This document shows positions 15,239 to 23,901 of a stretch of DNA of 40,308 nt, piece by piece. This DNA is from Planctomycetota bacterium. GTDB taxonomy: Bacteria > Planctomycetota > Brocadiia > Brocadiales > Bathyanammoxibiaceae. The stretch is from assembly GCA_023261505.1 (NCBI GenBank), contig JAHFOV010000016.1:1-40308 (forward strand), given 5' to 3'. The notes beneath the pieces were generated by a model, which was not told the origin of the DNA, did not search any database, and saw only the letters and a program-made list of their open reading frames with translations. The first letter of the stretch is position 1; every line of letters starts with the position of its first letter. Both the position numbers and the translations under genes were made by a program.

Positions 15239-16597
15239 ATGAAAGAACGAAGTGGTGAGCAATGTGACATAGTAATCCTCAACTCCAATGAACTCCTCAC
15301 ACTTGCTGGGGCTTCCCAGAGGCCCAGAACAGGCAGAGAGATGCGAGAGCTGGGCCTTATCCCCAATGGTGGGCTGGCCATAGAGGGGTGTGAATTTGCC
15401 GCTGTAGGCCCGTCTAAGGAGATAGAGTCCAGATATGCCAGTAAGGCGAAGAGGATAATAGATGCCTCTGGAAAGGTGGTAATGCCCGGTTTTGTTGACC
15501 CTCACACGCATGCCGTCTTCGCAGGTTGGAGGGATAAAGAGTGGGTGATGAGGCTGGAGGGGACGGTAATCCGCCTAAGGCGGACTGGCATAGAAAAGAG
15601 GGATTATCTTGACATCCTCAAAGCAGGGGGTGGTATCCTGGAGACCGTCAGGGCCACCAGGCTTGCCTCTCAGGAAGAGCTTGTTAAGATGACGAAGAAA
15701 CACCTGGATACAATGCTCCTCCACGGCACTACCACAGCGGAAGTAAAAAGCGGTTATGGGTTAGACCTTGAGAATGAACTTAAGATATTAAAGGTCATTG
15801 AAGCCCTTGGAAAGGAACACCCCATTCGCCTTGTGCCCACCTTCCTGGGCGCCCATGCTGTGCCAGCGGAATATAAGGACAATCCTGAGGGTTATGTGGA
15901 GTCAGTGTTGGGCTGGATGCCAGAGGTAAAAGGCCTGGCAAAGTTTTGTGATGTCTTTTGCGATGAGGGGGCCTTTAGCCTGGCTCAGGCAAGAAAAATA
16001 CTCTTTAGGGCTAAGGAGTTGGGGTTTGGCATAAAGCTACATGCGGGAGAATTCAAAGACCTGGGAGGAGTGGGACTTGCCTTGCAATTAGGGGCAACTT
16101 CCGTGGACCACCTTGATTATGTAGCTGAGAAAGATATAGAAGAAATGGCCCGGGCGGTAGAAGCAAAGGGGCCGATTACAGTGCTCTTGCCGGGTGTTTC
16201 CTTCTTTTTGAGCCGTGAAAATGTAGCCAAGGCAAGGGCAATGATAGACCGTGGGGTACCAATTGCACTCGGTACCGACTTTAATCCCGGGAGCTGTCCC
16301 ACGCCGAATATGCAGTTAATAATGACCCTGGCCTGTCTGACATTGAGGATGACCCCGGAGGAGGCAATAAATGCTGTCACTATTAATGCGGCCCATGCCT
16401 TGGGCTATGCCCACAGGGTTGGCAGCCTGGAAGTAGGCCAGAGGGCAGACGCCCTCATTTTAGATATTCCCACCTATACCCGCCTGGCGTATCAATTTGG
16501 AGTAAATCATGTGGAGACGGTTATAAAGACGGGAAAGGTAGTAGTGGAAGGTGAAAGATTGATGGAATATGTAGGTGGTGGGCCTAAAATAGACTGA
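15239..16597 (+). CDS. hutI: Imidazolonepropionase with a palindrome-encoded insert
   Basis: A 452-residue amidohydrolase that opens imidazolonepropionate to formiminoglutamate, the step after HutU. Zinc ligands are in FVDPHTHAVFAG, and further family segments are TTTAEVKSGYGL, FLGAHAVP, LHAGEF, SVDHLDY and ALGTDFNPGSCPTPNMQ. Family members are about 400-420 residues. An extra stretch of about 12 residues (TVIRLRRTGIEK) lies between RLEG and DYLDILKAGGG, and its DNA contains TCCGCCTAAGGCGGA. So a palindrome appears to have inserted in frame near the substrate-binding loop. The ATG at 15239 lacks a clear ribosome site. Activity cannot be judged, but the rest of the frame is intact. Confidence 0.95.
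   Translation: MKERSGEQCDIVILNSNELLTLAGASQRPRTGREMRELGLIPNGGLAIEGCEFAAVGPSKEIESRYASKAKRIIDASGKVVMPGFVDPHTHAVFAGWRDKEWVMRLEGTVIRLRRTGIEKRDYLDILKAGGGILETVRATRLASQEELVKMTKKHLDTMLLHGTTTAEVKSGYGLDLENELKILKVIEALGKEHPIRLVPTFLGAHAVPAEYKDNPEGYVESVLGWMPEVKGLAKFCDVFCDEGAFSLAQARKILFRAKELGFGIKLHAGEFKDLGGVGLALQLGATSVDHLDYVAEKDIEEMARAVEAKGPITVLLPGVSFFLSRENVAKARAMIDRGVPIALGTDFNPGSCPTPNMQLIMTLACLTLRMTPEEAINAVTINAAHALGYAHRVGSLEVGQRADALILDIPTYTRLAYQFGVNHVETVIKTGKVVVEGERLMEYVGGGPKID
15570..15584 (+). repeat. Palindrome inside the hutI coding region
   Basis: TCCGCCT-A-AGGCGGA, a 7-bp perfect stem with one unpaired base, in frame within hutI. Same core as in comB and in both long repeats. Confidence 0.8.
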
Positions 16598-16620
16598 CTT
16601 TTTGACTTTAAATTGGTTTT

Positions 16621-17073
16621 ATGTTACAAGATTCTATGGTTTCCACAAGGTGTAAAAAGTTAAGTGGATATACACTGGTAGAACTCCTTGTCCTCTTATG
16701 TATAGTGCTTACCATCCTGGGGATTGGCGTCCCAAGAGTAGTGTCCACTATGGGAGCTTTAGAGTTCCGGAGGGGAGTGATGGTAATGTTGAATTTTCTA
16801 AGGCAAGCTCACCTGGATTCAGTGGTTAAGGGGAATACGCTTACTTTAAAATTAGAAGAGAGCGGATTGGCAAGGTCAGATGGTAAAAAGTTTTTACTCC
16901 CGACGGGGTTACAGCTTGGCCTATCCCGGGATAGCAAGGACCCCATACTGGCTATGTACTATCCCAGTGGTAGGAGTAACAGTCAAAGGTTTTTCATTAA
17001 AGATATACACGGCCGTAGCGCTGCCATAAGTATAGACCCGCTGAGCAGTATACCAGAGTGCAAGTATTATTAG
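16621..17073 (+). CDS. Type II secretion minor pseudopilin, GspH-like
   Basis: A 150-residue pseudopilin. A short basic leader ends in Gly, followed by YTLVELLVLLCIVLTILGIG, which is the prepilin-peptidase site and hydrophobic helix; the conserved Glu5 of the mature protein is present. The C-terminal part is a small beta domain with no clear family match. Position before gspG and gspE suggests GspH/FimT. It starts at ATG 16621 or ATG 16636; neither has a strong ribosome site. Confidence 0.75.
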   Translation: MLQDSMVSTRCKKLSGYTLVELLVLLCIVLTILGIGVPRVVSTMGALEFRRGVMVMLNFLRQAHLDSVVKGNTLTLKLEESGLARSDGKKFLLPTGLQLGLSRDSKDPILAMYYPSGRSNSQRFFIKDIHGRSAAISIDPLSSIPECKYY

Positions 17074-17083
17074 GGAGGTCTCT

Positions 17084-17572
17084 ATGAGGACTTTCATGGG
17101 CAAAGATTTAAAAGTGGCCTGGAGAAGTAGTCTTCAGTATACTACAGTCCACCTCATGACTAAAGGACGGGCAGGGTTTACGTTGTTAGAACTGCTGATT
17201 GTGATAGCTATCATAGGACTATTGGCCTCCATAGTAGCACCCAAGTTGATAGGCAGGGTGGGCAAATCCAAGACTGTTATAGCCAAGGCCCAAGTAGAGT
17301 CATTCACTACGGCCCTGGAAACCTACAGGCTTGATACAGGGGAATATCCCCCCCAGGAACAGGGTCTCAAGGCACTCATAGAGAAGCCATCTAACGTCCA
17401 GAACTGGCATGGACCATACCTGAGGAAGAAAATTATACCTGATGACCCCTGGGGCCAGCCTTACATCTATAGATACCCTGGCAAGCAAGGGGATTATGAC
17501 ATCCTCTCTTATGGGGCAGACAAAAGGGAGGGGGGCAAAGGGGAGGATGAAGACATAGTAAGCTGGGAGTAG
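17084..17572 (+). CDS. gspG: Type II secretion major pseudopilin GspG
   Basis: The main subunit of the periplasmic pseudopilus. The prepilin site AG/FTLLELLIVIAIIGLLAS is followed by the GspG core: DTGEYPPQEQGLKALIEKP, WHGPYL, DPWGQPY and YDILSYGADKREGGKGEDEDI, including the calcium-loop region. The frame opens at ATG 17084 after GGGAGG, giving a 31-residue leader. An ATG at 17156 would give the usual short leader of about 7 residues but has no ribosome site. It is 10 bases after the GspH-like gene and 8 before gspE. Confidence 0.93.
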   Translation: MRTFMGKDLKVAWRSSLQYTTVHLMTKGRAGFTLLELLIVIAIIGLLASIVAPKLIGRVGKSKTVIAKAQVESFTTALETYRLDTGEYPPQEQGLKALIEKPSNVQNWHGPYLRKKIIPDDPWGQPYIYRYPGKQGDYDILSYGADKREGGKGEDEDIVSWE

Positions 17573-17580
17573 AAGGGACG

Positions 17581-19323
17581 ATGGTAGAGACCAGAGAAAG
17601 AAAGGGCCTGTTAGAGATTCTCCTTCAGGAGGGCAAACTCTCTGAACCAGATATAGAGAGGGTTAGAGGTGTCCAACAGCAGACCGGCCAGAAGGACTGG
17701 CAGATACTCTTGCAATTGGGGATGCTTTCTGAGGAGGACCTTAGAAATGCCCAGGGTCTTTATTTTAAGCTCCCTGTATGGGAGAAAAAGAAGAAGGAGG
17801 TTTACCCCCTCCTGGGGGATTTGCCTTACAACTTTCTAAGCAGGAACAAAATACTCCCCTTAAGGATGTCAAATGGGGAACTGGATGTTGCTGTTGCTCA
17901 TCCAGAAGATACCACCCTTGTGGAGACCCTTCGCCATACAGCCAGGACAAAGTTAAATGTGAAGAAGCTTAACGTCTATGTGGGGTGCGAGAGGGATATC
18001 CAGCAGGGACTGGATGAGCTCTTTGGGATCGAAGGAGAGAGTAAATCCAGTGAGGTAGTTGTTGGAGCAGGGGTGGCGGATGACATAGAAAAGCTAAAGG
18101 ATATGGCCTCAGAGGCCCCCGTCATCCGCTTTGTACACAACACCATAACCAGGGCGATTGAGATAGGTGCAAGTGATATACACCTGGAAGCATTTGAGAA
18201 AAATGCCAGACTTCGCTACAGGGTGGATGGGATGCTCAGCGACTTTCCTTCTCCAAACAAAGACCTGTACCCTGCTATCATATCCAGGATAAAGATAATG
18301 GCCAGGCTTAACATCGCTGAGAAGAGGCTTCCCCAGGATGGCAGGATAAAAGTACCCCTTTCTGGGAGAGAAGTAGATATAAGGGTTTCTTTAATCCCTA
18401 CTATCCATGGAGAGGGGGTGGTCCTGAGGATACTTGACCGCTCTTCCGTTTGTCTTGAACTGGACAAGCTGGGCTTCCAGGAAGACATACTCAGAAAATT
18501 CAGGTTCCTGGCAAGAAAGTCTGAGGGAATGATTCTGGTTACAGGCCCTACGGGAAGTGGTAAGACTACTAGCCTTTACTCTATACTCCGTGAGATTAAG
18601 TCACCTGATATAAAGATAGTTACCGTGGAAGACCCTGTGGAGTATAGTCTGGATGGTATAAGCCAGATGCAGACAAACCCCCAGATAAACCTCAACTTTG
18701 CCTCTGCCCTGCGAAACATCCTCCGCCACGACCCCGACGTCATCCTCATAGGAGAGATAAGAGACCGAGAGACTGCAGATATTGCCGTCCAGGCCTCCCT
18801 GACAGGCCACCTGGTATTTTCCACCCTCCATACCAATAATGCGGCCTCGGCCTTCACCAGGCTACAGGATATGGGGATAGAGAGTTATCTACTGGCCTCC
18901 TCCGTCATCGGTGTCATGGCCCAAAGGCTACTGCGAACGTTATGCCCAAGATGTAAAGAGGAATATAGAGGAGCGACACCTCCCATAAACCCTCCTCTTG
19001 AGGGATTTTTGAATCCTGCTGTAATTCCCCTCAACAAAGACAAGCAGGATACACTTGACAGGTTGTACAAGGCTGTCGGGTGCGAGGAGTGCATGCAGAG
19101 CGGCTACCGGGGTAGGGCCGCTATAGGAGAACTCCTGGCGGTGGACGATGCCATAAGGGGCCAGGTAATGGCCCAGAAGGACTCCCTTGCCATTAACAAG
19201 CTAGCCATGAGCAAAGGGATGAAGACCCTCTGGCAGGATGGGTTAGAAAAAGTAAAAGCTGGCCTCACCACCCTGGAAGAACTAAAACGGGTAATTGATA
19301 CGGATGATGAGTATATAGAATAA
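17581..19323 (+). CDS. gspE: Type II secretion assembly ATPase GspE
   Basis: A 580-residue hexameric ATPase at the cytoplasmic face that drives pseudopilus growth. The N-terminal MshEN-type domain (1-150) is followed by ASDIHLE, the Walker A GPTGSGKTT (about 322-330), the Asp box VEDPVEY, Walker B ILIGEIRD and His box STLHTNNA. A zinc-binding tetracysteine motif is present (CPRC about 458, then CEEC about 502), with an extended loop between the pairs. It could also be a PilB-like ATPase, but the GspG neighbour and the gsp arm on the other strand favour GspE. Confidence 0.94.
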   Translation: MVETRERKGLLEILLQEGKLSEPDIERVRGVQQQTGQKDWQILLQLGMLSEEDLRNAQGLYFKLPVWEKKKKEVYPLLGDLPYNFLSRNKILPLRMSNGELDVAVAHPEDTTLVETLRHTARTKLNVKKLNVYVGCERDIQQGLDELFGIEGESKSSEVVVGAGVADDIEKLKDMASEAPVIRFVHNTITRAIEIGASDIHLEAFEKNARLRYRVDGMLSDFPSPNKDLYPAIISRIKIMARLNIAEKRLPQDGRIKVPLSGREVDIRVSLIPTIHGEGVVLRILDRSSVCLELDKLGFQEDILRKFRFLARKSEGMILVTGPTGSGKTTSLYSILREIKSPDIKIVTVEDPVEYSLDGISQMQTNPQINLNFASALRNILRHDPDVILIGEIRDRETADIAVQASLTGHLVFSTLHTNNAASAFTRLQDMGIESYLLASSVIGVMAQRLLRTLCPRCKEEYRGATPPINPPLEGFLNPAVIPLNKDKQDTLDRLYKAVGCEECMQSGYRGRAAIGELLAVDDAIRGQVMAQKDSLAINKLAMSKGMKTLWQDGLEKVKAGLTTLEELKRVIDTDDEYIE

Positions 19324-19483
19324 TAATCTTACCTTCCTTATTTACCTCATATTGAGGGAGTGTGAAGATGTCTGCTACAAAATCTTATTTACTTTTCAAT
19401 CTTGACCAGTAAAATGATATTTGTCTTGAGATGACAATAGTTTTCCACCTAAGTGAGGCAGATACGACGGATAGGAGAAAGAG

Positions 19484-19804
19484 ATGCCAGGACAGCTTGA
19501 ACTATATGAGCAGTTAAAGCCCAAACTTGGTGAAAAAGAGGCAAGAGACTTGCTAGAGTTTGTCAGGGACGCCGTAGAGAAAGGTGCCGCTACTAAGGAA
19601 GATATACTACGCCTGGAGGCTTCTACGAAGGAAGAACTACTCAACCTAGACCGTAAAATTGAATCCGTGAAAAATGAACTCTTAAAACAAATGGAGATAT
19701 TGAAAGGCGAACTTTTTAAGGAAATGAATAGCCATTTAAGATGGACCTTCGCCTTCTGGGCAACCGCTATCGCTACTATACTACTTAAAGACCTACTAAA
19801 GTAG
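19484..19804 (+). CDS. Coiled-coil protein with a C-terminal membrane anchor (DUF1640-like)
   Basis: A 106-residue protein: helical N-terminus (LYEQLKPKLGEKEARDLLEF), a heptad coiled coil (about 38-80), and a single C-terminal hydrophobic segment WTFAFWATAIATILLKDLL. This plan matches DUF1640/CCDC90-type proteins, whose role in bacteria is unclear. It has a good ribosome site (TAGGAGAAAG). It stands between the two arms of the secretion locus; a functional tie is not shown. Confidence 0.72.
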   Translation: MPGQLELYEQLKPKLGEKEARDLLEFVRDAVEKGAATKEDILRLEASTKEELLNLDRKIESVKNELLKQMEILKGELFKEMNSHLRWTFAFWATAIATILLKDLLK

Positions 19805-19840
19805 GCTCAATTTCAGGAAAGCGTATACCCTCCACACTTT

Positions 19841-21790
19841 TTACTTACACGGCTGATTAAAGAATTCACTAGGGCATAGCCAATCAGCTTTTATTTCCTC
19901 ATGAATTGGGTCGCTTTTGCTCATTTCACACTCCGTAGAACAGTCATATTTTGGCCATTTAACAGTAATTGCTGCACTGGGTCGTAATGTGCTATTGGGA
20001 TTGGGGGCTACCGAGTATTGTAGCGTTGCGTCACCGTTTCCTTTATCGGGTGAGGTGATGGTAATCCAGTTTCCTTTTGCATCTTTGGAGGCTTTCCAGT
20101 AACATCCACTTCCAGTTACTAAGCTTAGGCTACCATCACCACCATTTGCGGTGAAAGTCCTTTTCGTTGAAGAGATGAGGGGTTTATTGCAAGGGGTTAT
20201 AAGTTTTCCTTCTTGAATTATATCGTAGGTTTGTCCTTGAATTGTTATACTACCTCTGCGTCTTGTGCTGCTAGTATTAGGGGCAATCTTGAATTGCACC
20301 GTCCCATTCCCGTAGCCGCTATTAACTGTGAGGAAGGTAATCCAGCCTACATTTTCAGGTTTGGAGGCTGTCCAGTAACATCCACTCCCGCTTGATACGT
20401 TTAAGCTACCAGTACCCCCACCCGCAGGGAAGATACCACTAGTTGGGGAAAGGGAATAGATACAAGAAGGTGCGGGCGCACCTCCCTCACTTATAGTATG
20501 GGTTTGTTTTGGAGCACGGTAGATAGTGGTATATCCAGGGTAGTACCATTCATTAGTACGAGGGTCGAGTTTTGTTTTGTATGTCCTAGTAAGAGGGTCG
20601 AATCCTCCTAAGTATTCCCCCTTCCTGATTCCAAAATGCAAGTGTGGCCCGCTTCCATAGTCTACCTGTTGATTTGTAATGTATCCAACCGGATCGCCCT
20701 TTTTAATCGTGTTATACCCTGGTTCCATGCTAAGCTTTATAGGTGGCTTCCCTGACCAAGTTTTCTGAATATGGTAATAAACACTTGTTACCTCTGTGCC
20801 ATAGGGGTCACCAGGGGGTAGCGTATGTTGAATATGTACTGCATTCCCAAGCCCTGGAATATAACCTACAAATTTTACAATCCCATCTCCTATTGCCTTC
20901 ACGGGTGTTCCAGCGGAAATATTAATAATCGCGTCATTTACCTTTATTACCTTTACCAAGTCTTCCCCTAAGTGTATCCCACACCATTCACAGTCGAATT
21001 CTCCAAAATGTTGAGTAACCTTCCAGCCAAGGTAATTATCCAGAGGGGGCTGAAAACAGCAGGACCTGCTAAATCTGCAAATAATGTTCGCTGAGACAGT
21101 CGTATCCTGCACCATTGCAGAGGAGGTTGACGGTGTTACTGTAGTATTGTTTACAGTGGCAATTGTGTCACTAACTACGGCATTACTATCTACGCCCGAA
21201 ATGCTGGTATCCATGATAAAATTGCATGAGTCATCTATAGAGCCATCAGGCCTGAGCTTCAAGACCCAGAGGTTCACATATCCAGCACCGAAGGAACCTG
21301 TCCCGCCCGCCACGATGTATCCCCCATCGCTGGTCTGCTGGATGGAAGTGGCCCAGTCATAATAAGCACCCCCGTAGGTCTTCTGCCAGGCAGGAGTGCC
21401 ATCGGCATTAAGCTTTAATACCCAGAGGTCCCAATCTCCAGCACCGAAGAACAATGTCGAGCTCGCCACGATGTATCCCCCATCGCTGGTCTGCTGGATG
21501 GAACCGCCCGTATTAGAATAAGCACCCCCGTAGGCCTTCTGCCAGGCAGGAGTGCCATCGGCATTGAGCTTCAAGACCCAGGGATGTCCACCGAAGGAAC
21601 CTGTCTGGCCTGCCACGATGTATCCCCCATCGCTGGTCTGCTGGATGGAACTGGCCCCGTCACCAGAAGCACCCCCGTAGGTGGCGGCCCACTGGGCATT
21701 AGCAGGAGAGGCATTGAAGAGAAGAAAAATAGAAAAAAGGATAGAGACTAAAGGAGGCAAGTGCACCCTGACGGTGGATTCCATGTCCAT
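19841..21790 (-). CDS. Secreted M23 (LytM-type) peptidase with N-terminal repeats and two BACON-like domains
   Basis: A 649-residue exported protein. Signal peptide residues 1-32 end ANA/QW. Residues 33-185 hold three repeats of about 50 residues (SIQQTSDGGYIVAG, VLKLNADGTPAWQK), a beta-propeller-like unit. Residues 265-400 are an M23 zinc endopeptidase domain with HLGED (H273, D277), YYH (H340) and GPHLHFGI (H383, H385), all ligands intact; such enzymes cut peptidoglycan cross-bridges or surface proteins. Residues about 445-615 are two BACON-like domains (SGSGCYW repeated), often carbohydrate- or mucin-binding. The gene sits next to the type II secretion arms, so it could be a cargo. Its promoter contains a G9 tract. 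Confidence 0.88.
   Translation of the reverse strand: MDMESTVRVHLPPLVSILFSIFLLFNASPANAQWAATYGGASGDGASSIQQTSDGGYIVAGQTGSFGGHPWVLKLNADGTPAWQKAYGGAYSNTGGSIQQTSDGGYIVASSTLFFGAGDWDLWVLKLNADGTPAWQKTYGGAYYDWATSIQQTSDGGYIVAGGTGSFGAGYVNLWVLKLRPDGSIDDSCNFIMDTSISGVDSNAVVSDTIATVNNTTVTPSTSSAMVQDTTVSANIICRFSRSCCFQPPLDNYLGWKVTQHFGEFDCEWCGIHLGEDLVKVIKVNDAIINISAGTPVKAIGDGIVKFVGYIPGLGNAVHIQHTLPPGDPYGTEVTSVYYHIQKTWSGKPPIKLSMEPGYNTIKKGDPVGYITNQQVDYGSGPHLHFGIRKGEYLGGFDPLTRTYKTKLDPRTNEWYYPGYTTIYRAPKQTHTISEGGAPAPSCIYSLSPTSGIFPAGGGTGSLNVSSGSGCYWTASKPENVGWITFLTVNSGYGNGTVQFKIAPNTSSTRRRGSITIQGQTYDIIQEGKLITPCNKPLISSTKRTFTANGGDGSLSLVTGSGCYWKASKDAKGNWITITSPDKGNGDATLQYSVAPNPNSTLRPSAAITVKWPKYDCSTECEMSKSDPIHEEIKADWLCPSEFFNQPCK
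21311..21655 (-). repeat. Three near-identical units in the M23 protein gene
   Basis: A roughly 40-base block starting CACGATGTATCCCCCATC recurs at 21311, 21467 and 21614 on the plus strand, with offsets of 156 and 147 bases. Each unit codes the repeat SIQQTSDGGYIVA. The near-identity at DNA level points to recent duplication or gene conversion and allows copy-number change by recombination. Confidence 0.85.
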
Positions 21791-21855
21791 AATCCTTCTG
21801 AGCTTAAGTAATTAAGCAACCCAATAAAAAACTCTTAACTCCCTATTTTGTGCAA

Positions 21856-21882
21856 ATTTTACCCCCCCCCGTAAAATGTCAA
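21856..21882 (-). promoter_or_regulatory. Candidate phase-variable promoter with a G9 spacer tract
   Basis: Minus strand: TTGACA (21882-21877, perfect -35) and TAAAAT (21861-21856, one mismatch from the -10 consensus), with a 15-base spacer made of TTTTAC plus nine G (C9 at 21862-21870 on plus). It lies 66 bases upstream of the M23 protein ATG. Fifteen is shorter than the optimal 17, so the present length would be weak and gain of one or two G would strengthen it. Confidence 0.6.
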
Positions 21883-21914
21883 GAAAATTTTTCTGGATTT
21901 GTGAAATATTTTAT

Positions 21915-21938
21915 GCCTGAGGAAGACTCACCTCAGGC
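21915..21938 (-). terminator. Hairpin after gspF, possible terminator
   Basis: GCCTGAGG/CCTCAGGC, 8-bp perfect stem with an 8-base loop, 74 bases past the gspF stop and just before the M23 promoter. On the minus strand it is followed by TAAAATATTT, only a weak T tract, so it would be an imperfect terminator between the two transcription units. Confidence 0.5.
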
Positions 21939-22011
21939 GTATGTCTCTAGGGGGCTGGACAAATAGGTGGAAACAGTTCACAGGACTTTATAAAAGCGTA
22001 GGATTTCAGAA

Positions 22012-23208
22012 TCAGAAGCTATCCGTCAGGCTGAAGATGGAGCTAAGCATAGAGACTACTATTAGGCCGATGACCAGCCCCATGAAGAGGATGAGCATGG
22101 GTTCTAGAAGTGTAACAACCCTCTTAATCCTTTCCTCTAGCTCCACCTCCTGGTTATCCGCTATCTTTAGGAGCATTTTGTCCATACAGCCCGTTTCTTC
22201 TCCTGCCGCTAAAATATGTATACTAGAACCCTGGAGGAAGCCCCTCTTGCCCAGCGAGGCAGTCAGGCTCATACCCTGTTTTACCTCGGCCTTTGCCCTT
22301 TCAACACAATCTGCCAGGTAGCTGTTGGTAAGGGTGTTCTGAACAAGGTCAAGGGAGCGGATTAGGGGTACACCGTTTTCCAGAAGGGTGCCGAGGGAGC
22401 GGGCGAACCTGGAGGTCTCTATTTCCCAGAAGACCTTGCCTACATAGGGCAGTTTCAATTTAATACGGTCTAGCTTCTCTCTTATTAATCTGTGGTTTTT
22501 AAGTACCCTCAAATAAAAGAGGAAAAACAAGAGGAGCCCGAGGAGTACTGCCCAACCGTAATCGGAGATGCCTTTACTGATACCGCCGAGTATGTAGAGG
22601 GGCAATGGGGTAGGCATATCCATACTAGCAAAGATTTCTGTGAAGCTGGGAACCACATAGGTGACAATGACAGTGATAGACATCAGGCCGGTAAAGAGTA
22701 GTATTATGGGGTATATCATGGCGGAGACCACGGCGCTCTTTACCTTTTCTACCCTTTCCTCGTATTGGGTAATCCTTTTCAATACGTCAGGCAGTACACC
22801 CCCTTCTTCTCCCGCCTGAATCATACTTATGTGGACAGGGGAAAATATCCTGGGGTAATCAGAGAGGGCCTGGGCTAGAGACCTTCCTGACTTTAGTGAA
22901 ATCAGTACATCTTCCAACAGGGCCTTGGTAGATTTATCCTGCTGGGCGTTCATCATGAGCCTGAGACTTCTATCTATTGGTATGCCACCCTCCAGCAGGG
23001 TAGCCAATTCCCTGGTAATGAGATAGAGGGCCTTCTTAGAAGTTCGCCAGGAGACACCTCTGCGCCTCCTGGCCGCCTTCTGGACCTTCAGGACGATGTA
23101 GCCTTCCCTCTTTAATTCCTCTACCAACTGGGCCTGATTCGGAGCGTCCTTCTGACCCTCTATCAGCCTGTTGGATGTGCTTATGGCTTGATATGAGAAG
23201 GTCTCCAT
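22012..23208 (-). CDS. gspF: Type II secretion inner-membrane platform protein GspF
   Basis: A 398-residue polytopic protein of the PilC/GspF family. Two repeated T2SSF domains (about 65-190 and 270-390) contain ITRELATLLEGGIPIDRSL and FARSLGTLLENGVPLIRSL, with three membrane helices (around 165-190, 215-240 and 370-395). It docks the ATPase GspE at the membrane. Its start overlaps the gspC frame by 28 bases; GGTTTAGGTGG precedes the ATG. It is the last gene of the D-I-J-K-L-M-C-F arm. Confidence 0.95.
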   Translation of the reverse strand: METFSYQAISTSNRLIEGQKDAPNQAQLVEELKREGYIVLKVQKAARRRRGVSWRTSKKALYLITRELATLLEGGIPIDRSLRLMMNAQQDKSTKALLEDVLISLKSGRSLAQALSDYPRIFSPVHISMIQAGEEGGVLPDVLKRITQYEERVEKVKSAVVSAMIYPIILLFTGLMSITVIVTYVVPSFTEIFASMDMPTPLPLYILGGISKGISDYGWAVLLGLLLFFLFYLRVLKNHRLIREKLDRIKLKLPYVGKVFWEIETSRFARSLGTLLENGVPLIRSLDLVQNTLTNSYLADCVERAKAEVKQGMSLTASLGKRGFLQGSSIHILAAGEETGCMDKMLLKIADNQEVELEERIKRVVTLLEPMLILFMGLVIGLIVVSMLSSIFSLTDSF

Positions 23209-23900
23209 CCACCTAAACCTTCGTTACTGCTATTTACTTCCTCTGAGTCTTGAGTGTCAGGAGGGTACGCCCTCGATAACTCCGGTACTTCCTCTTCTTC
23301 CCCTTCGGGAGAACTTTGCCCGGTGCCCGAAAGAGCCCCAATGTCCTTGTAGAGATTGATGAAAAACTCTTTTCCATCCAGGTCCATGCGAATCCTTTTA
23401 GGTTCAATACCTACTACCTTGTAACCATCTATAGCCTCTCCCTCCTTGAGGAAGATAGTATCCTTCTTACCCTTTAATAAGACCTTTTTAACCCCTCCAG
23501 CGATGACAACGCCGAGGATGGATAGCCCTGACCTCTCTGACAGAGTCTGGTCCAATTCTTTCTCTGGGGGTTGCTGGGCTACCTGGGGAAGCTCTTCCCA
23601 TTCTTTTCTGTCAGGAGAAAATATGTTTTTGGAGACAATGAGGGTATAGTCAGCGGGGTCCTTTCTAGGTGGTGCTTCTACCACCTCTTGGCGATTTTCA
23701 ACTCCAACGGTGACGGTCGGCTCAATTTCTGTGGGCAGGTCTGCCCTGACCAGGAAGAACAGGATGTTAAAGATTACCAGCCCCATTACCGCAGCCGAAA
23801 GGCCCAGGTTTACAAAAGACACCAAGCCCTTCCAGCCTCTGATTTTTCGGGTGAGGACTAGCCCGGAGAAGTGAAATTTTTTACCTTTTTCCGATTCCAT
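23181..23900 (-). CDS. gspC: Type II secretion protein GspC-like (HR domain, no PDZ)
   Basis: This 239-residue protein has one N-terminal membrane helix (about 27-50, VNLGLSAAVMGLVIFNILFF) and a periplasmic homology region at about 110-190 (LSILGVVIAGGVKKVLLKGK, then EGEAIDGYKVVGI), as in GspC/PulC, which links the inner-membrane platform to the secretin. The PDZ domain found in many GspC proteins is missing; instead the tail is acidic and disordered. It starts 1 base after the gspM stop. Confidence 0.82.
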   Translation of the reverse strand: MESEKGKKFHFSGLVLTRKIRGWKGLVSFVNLGLSAAVMGLVIFNILFFLVRADLPTEIEPTVTVGVENRQEVVEAPPRKDPADYTLIVSKNIFSPDRKEWEELPQVAQQPPEKELDQTLSERSGLSILGVVIAGGVKKVLLKGKKDTIFLKEGEAIDGYKVVGIEPKRIRMDLDGKEFFINLYKDIGALSGTGQSSPEGEEEEVPELSRAYPPDTQDSEEVNSSNEGLGGWRPSHIKP

Positions 23901-23901
23901 T

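Noticed and set aside
17074-17084. GAGGTCTC-like end of the miniature element at 17077
   Set aside because: GGGAGGTCTCT is the ribosome site of gspG; no partner end or hairpins lie within 200 bases.
19324-19483. Prepilin peptidase or further gsp gene between gspE and the coiled-coil gene
   Set aside because: The gap is short and has no coding frame; GspO must be encoded elsewhere.
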